This document shows, one piece after another, positions 5,998 to 7,628 of a DNA stretch of 7,628 nucleotides. Position 1 is the first letter of the stretch. Each line of letters starts with the position of its first letter. The notes beneath the pieces were generated by a model. That model saw nothing but the letters and a program-made list of their open reading frames with translations. It was not told the origin of the DNA and searched no databases. The DNA is from Burkholderiales bacterium (GTDB taxonomy: Bacteria > Pseudomonadota > Gammaproteobacteria > Burkholderiales > SG8-39), in assembly GCA_027457185.1 (NCBI GenBank), contig DAIDTN010000229.1, positions 1 to 7,628 on the forward strand, read 5' to 3'. Both the position numbers and the translations under genes were made by a program.

Positions 5998-6044
5998 GCT
6001 TCCGCGGCGCATGGCCAGCGTGCTTGGCCATGTGCCGCGGAAGC
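5998..6044 (+). terminator. 20-bp hairpin directly after the transporter stop codon
   Basis: Arms 5998-6017 and 6025-6044 pair over 20 positions, 19 Watson-Crick plus one G-U wobble in RNA, around a seven-base loop. The stem is GC-rich, starting GCTTCCGCGGC. It begins on the base after the TAA. No T run follows, so it is not a textbook Rho-independent terminator; it may stop transcription with help or protect the 3' end of the transporter mRNA. Its right arm contains GGAAG (6039-6043), the only purine-rich ribosome-site candidate for the next gene. Confidence 0.6.
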
Positions 6045-6055
6045 GGCGATGATTC

Positions 6056-6289
6056 ATGACTACACCCACTTGCAGGGAATGCCGGTTTTTCGCCAGCGAA
6101 CCTGGTGTGCTGGAACGCGCGCTGCCTGGAATCAATATCCTGAGTTCCGCCTATGGTTCGGTGCGCGCAGACACCGCGATTTGCGAGCACCGCGGCATCT
6201 TTGTGACGCCGGCACTCGCCTGTCCCGACTTCTTCGGCAAGGCGCCTTCCGGAACTCGGGCTGCGGCTGCCACAAAACATTCCAAATAG
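6056..6289 (+). CDS. Small four-cysteine protein of unknown function
   Basis: This is a 77-residue protein that I do not recognise by name. It begins with a CxxC pair in CRECRFF (Cys6, Cys9) and has Cys43 and Cys56 further on (AICEHRGIF and ACPDFF), a spacing suited to binding one zinc ion or an iron-sulfur cluster. The middle, LPGINILSSAYGSVRADT, looks like a conserved block rather than random translation. The C terminus is Ala/Lys-rich. An in-frame TGA at 6050-6052 means ATG 6056 is the earliest start. The ribosome site is poor: GGAAG at 6039-6043 is 12 bases away and buried in the preceding hairpin. The gene stands alone between that hairpin and two convergent minus-strand genes. It is probably real, but its role is unknown. 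Confidence 0.65.
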   Translation: MTTPTCRECRFFASEPGVLERALPGINILSSAYGSVRADTAICEHRGIFVTPALACPDFFGKAPSGTRAAAATKHSK

Positions 6290-6310
6290 GCGATAAAGGA
6301 ATCTCCCTCC

Positions 6311-6327
6311 CACGCGCCGCGCGCGTG
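6311..6327. repeat. Small perfect GC hairpin between convergent genes
   Basis: CACGCGC (6311-6317) and GCGCGTG (6321-6327) form a perfect seven-base stem with a three-base loop. It lies in the 106-base gap between the ends of two convergent genes, where a bidirectional terminator would be expected. There is no T run on either strand, so this is only a candidate. Confidence 0.3.
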
Positions 6328-6395
6328 AGGCCACGCTCGGTATTTTGCGGAAATGCGCAGCCGCGGCCGCGGCAGGGCAGGGCTTCGATGGCGGG

Positions 6396-6662
6396 CTATT
6401 TCTTCCAGCTGGTCATGTCGTCGACCTTGACGTCGTACTTTGCCATCTTGGCGACCGCGTCTTTCTGCGCCTCCGCCTCGATGCTCTGAAACGCCTCGGC
6501 CAGTTTGTAGGAGAACTTGGCCAGGTCGACCGGGTTGGGTTTGGTCGCTTGCGCAGTGAGCATGACGCGGCCGACCAGTTCTATATAAATCCGGGCCGCG
6601 AGGTCTCTGGTCTGAGTGGCAGTGGACACGGCGGGGGAAGCGGGGGCATCGTGGGCGCTCAT
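6396..6662 (-). CDS. Small hypothetical protein (88 aa)
   Basis: This is an 88-residue soluble protein with no domain I can name. After an Ala/Ser/Thr-rich N terminus of about 16 residues, the sequence RDLAARIYIELVGRVML, DLAKFSYKLAEAFQSIEAEAQ and DAVAKMAKYDVKVDD reads as two or three amphipathic helices, probably a small helical bundle. The C terminus is DMTSWKK. AAGG about nine bases before the start (around 6672-6675 on the minus strand) is a usable ribosome site. Codon use fits a real gene, and similar short proteins occur in betaproteobacteria as far as I recall. It shares strand with the efflux gene upstream, but the gap of about 130 bases makes a joint operon uncertain. Confidence 0.7.
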   Translation of the reverse strand: MSAHDAPASPAVSTATQTRDLAARIYIELVGRVMLTAQATKPNPVDLAKFSYKLAEAFQSIEAEAQKDAVAKMAKYDVKVDDMTSWKK

Positions 6663-6742
6663 GGGGACTTGCCTTCAAAGTAGGTGTTGCCGGAAACACA
6701 TATTATGCCGCATTAGGCGCCCGCCACGCTCCTCCTCGTACG

Positions 6743-6771
6743 CTCCTGCGGCGTGCGCGCGCCGCCTGGAG
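6743..6771 (-). terminator. Possible hairpin downstream of the efflux gene
   Basis: GCGGCG (6748-6753) and CGCCGC (6760-6765) form a six-base GC stem around TGCGCG. It is extended by CTCC (6743-6746) with GGAG (6768-6771) across small bulges. It lies about 20 bases beyond the stop of the minus-strand efflux gene. No T run follows on that strand, so termination is not certain. Confidence 0.35.
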
Positions 6772-6791
6772 GGCTTAACCGCCGTGCCGCG

Positions 6792-7628
6792 CTAATCGGC
6801 CGCGACCAGGCTGGGCCGGCCGAATGGCGGCCGCGCCAGCCAGATCACCGGTATCAGGAGGATCATCAGGCAGGCGCACAGCCAGAACACGTCGTTGGTG
6901 GCGAGCATATTGGCCTGGATCGAGAGCATCCGGTCGAGCACCGCGTGCACCTGGTCCGGCGGCATGCCGGCCGCGTCCAGGCGTGCCGAGTACACGGTGG
7001 TCTGGGGCGAATAGACGCTGATGTGCTCGGCAAGCTGCACGCGATGCAGGGATTCGCGCCGGGTCCACAGCGCAATCGCGAGCGAGGTGCCGAAGCTGCC
7101 GCACATGGTACGCAGGAAATTCTGCGTGCCGGTCGCCGAGGCCATGCGCTCGGGGGCGATACCGCCCATGTTGATGCTCACCAGCGGCGCGAAGAACATG
7201 GCTACGGCCACGCCCTGCAGCAACTGCGGCGCCGCGATGGTGAAGAAGTCCGAGCCGGTGGTGAACTGCGAGCGCCAGTAAAAGCACACCGCGAACACGA
7301 CGAAGGCGACGGTGGCGAACCTGCGCGGGTCAGTGCGCTGCAAATTGCGGCCGACCACCGGCGCCAGCAATATGGCGAAAATGCCGACCGGCGCCATGGC
7401 ATAGCCGGCCCACTGCGCGGTGTAACCCATCTGCGTCTGCATCCACAGCGACATGACGACCATGCTGCCCAGAAACAGGCCATAGGAGAGGCTCAGCGCG
7501 AGCGCGCTCATGCCGAAATTGCGATGCCGGAACAGTTCCAGGTCCACAATCGGGTGCGCATCGGTGAGCTCCCACACCAGGAACAGGCTGAAGCTCACCA
7601 CCACGATCACCGCCAGGATCACGATGAA
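6792..7628 (-). CDS. DHA2/EmrB-QacA family drug efflux transporter (MFS), C-terminal part
   Basis: This is the last 278 residues of a 14-helix major facilitator superfamily pump of the DHA2 (EmrB/QacA) type, which exports toxic compounds using the proton gradient. The reading frame is open through the right edge, so the start and first half lie outside. Visible blocks are HPIVDLELFRHRNFGMSALAL, a family-typical segment before the later helices, then WMQTQMGYTAQWAGYAMAPVG, LLQGVAVAMFFAPLVSINMGG and ASATGTQNFLRTMCGSFGTSLA. The region HRVQLAEHISVY through MLSIQANMLATNDVF is the periplasmic loop before the last helix, DVFWLCACLMILLIPVIWLARPP. The gene ends with TAG at 6792-6794. In EmrAB-type systems it would work with a membrane-fusion protein and an outer-membrane channel, not visible here. 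Substrates cannot be inferred. Confidence 0.92.
   Translation of the reverse strand, partial: FIVILAVIVVVSFSLFLVWELTDAHPIVDLELFRHRNFGMSALALSLSYGLFLGSMVVMSLWMQTQMGYTAQWAGYAMAPVGIFAILLAPVVGRNLQRTDPRRFATVAFVVFAVCFYWRSQFTTGSDFFTIAAPQLLQGVAVAMFFAPLVSINMGGIAPERMASATGTQNFLRTMCGSFGTSLAIALWTRRESLHRVQLAEHISVYSPQTTVYSARLDAAGMPPDQVHAVLDRMLSIQANMLATNDVFWLCACLMILLIPVIWLARPPFGRPSLVAAD

Noticed and set aside
6361..6372. Perfect palindrome CCGCGGCCGCGG
   Set aside because: Simple GC-only palindrome of a kind frequent in such genomes, no loop and no T run; not enough to call a terminator or operator.

Overview
The window is GC-rich, with a codon and gene style typical of a free-living proteobacterium, most likely a betaproteobacterium (Burkholderiales-like or an unclassified soil or sediment lineage). 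That placement is inferred from protein resemblance and base composition only. There are no rRNA or tRNA genes, no CRISPR array, and no insertion sequence.

Positions 1-4338 form one regulatory-plus-effector locus. A group ECF42-like sigma factor with a long C-terminal extension (175-1437) is followed, after a 142-base gap, by five closely spaced genes on the same strand. In order they encode a DGPF/YCII-like protein (1580-1996), a VOC/PhnB-like protein (2028-2492), a second DGPF/YCII-like protein (2503-2877), a BNR/Asp-box beta-propeller protein (2889-4067), and a MoaD/ThiS-like beta-grasp protein ending in Gly-Gly (4081-4338). The gap before the first DGPF gene holds TGTCGA, a 17-base spacer and CGAC, which fits the promoter signature I recall for ECF42 sigma factors. 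A second copy with the same spacing sits on the minus strand at the left edge (7-33) and points out of the window. The simplest reading is that the sigma factor switches on the five-gene operon and also a divergent gene to the left.

Positions 4339-5997 hold a 270-base leader and a multi-pass membrane protein of the YeiH-type 'putative sulfate exporter' family. A 20-bp hairpin follows directly after its stop codon.

Positions 6045-7628 are a mixed tail: a small four-cysteine protein on the plus strand (6056-6289), a small protein of unknown function on the minus strand (6396-6662), and the C-terminal part of a DHA2/EmrB-type drug-efflux transporter on the minus strand that runs off the right edge.

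Two genes, the sigma factor (TAA at 730-732) and the membrane transporter (TAG at 5608-5610), are each broken by a single in-frame stop. Intact, family-like protein continues in the same frame on both sides. Both stops are followed by CT. They could be real nonsense mutations, sequence errors, or readthrough sites. The most original parts of the window are the BNR propeller plus Gly-Gly beta-grasp pair placed under a probable ECF42 promoter, and the twin promoter motifs.
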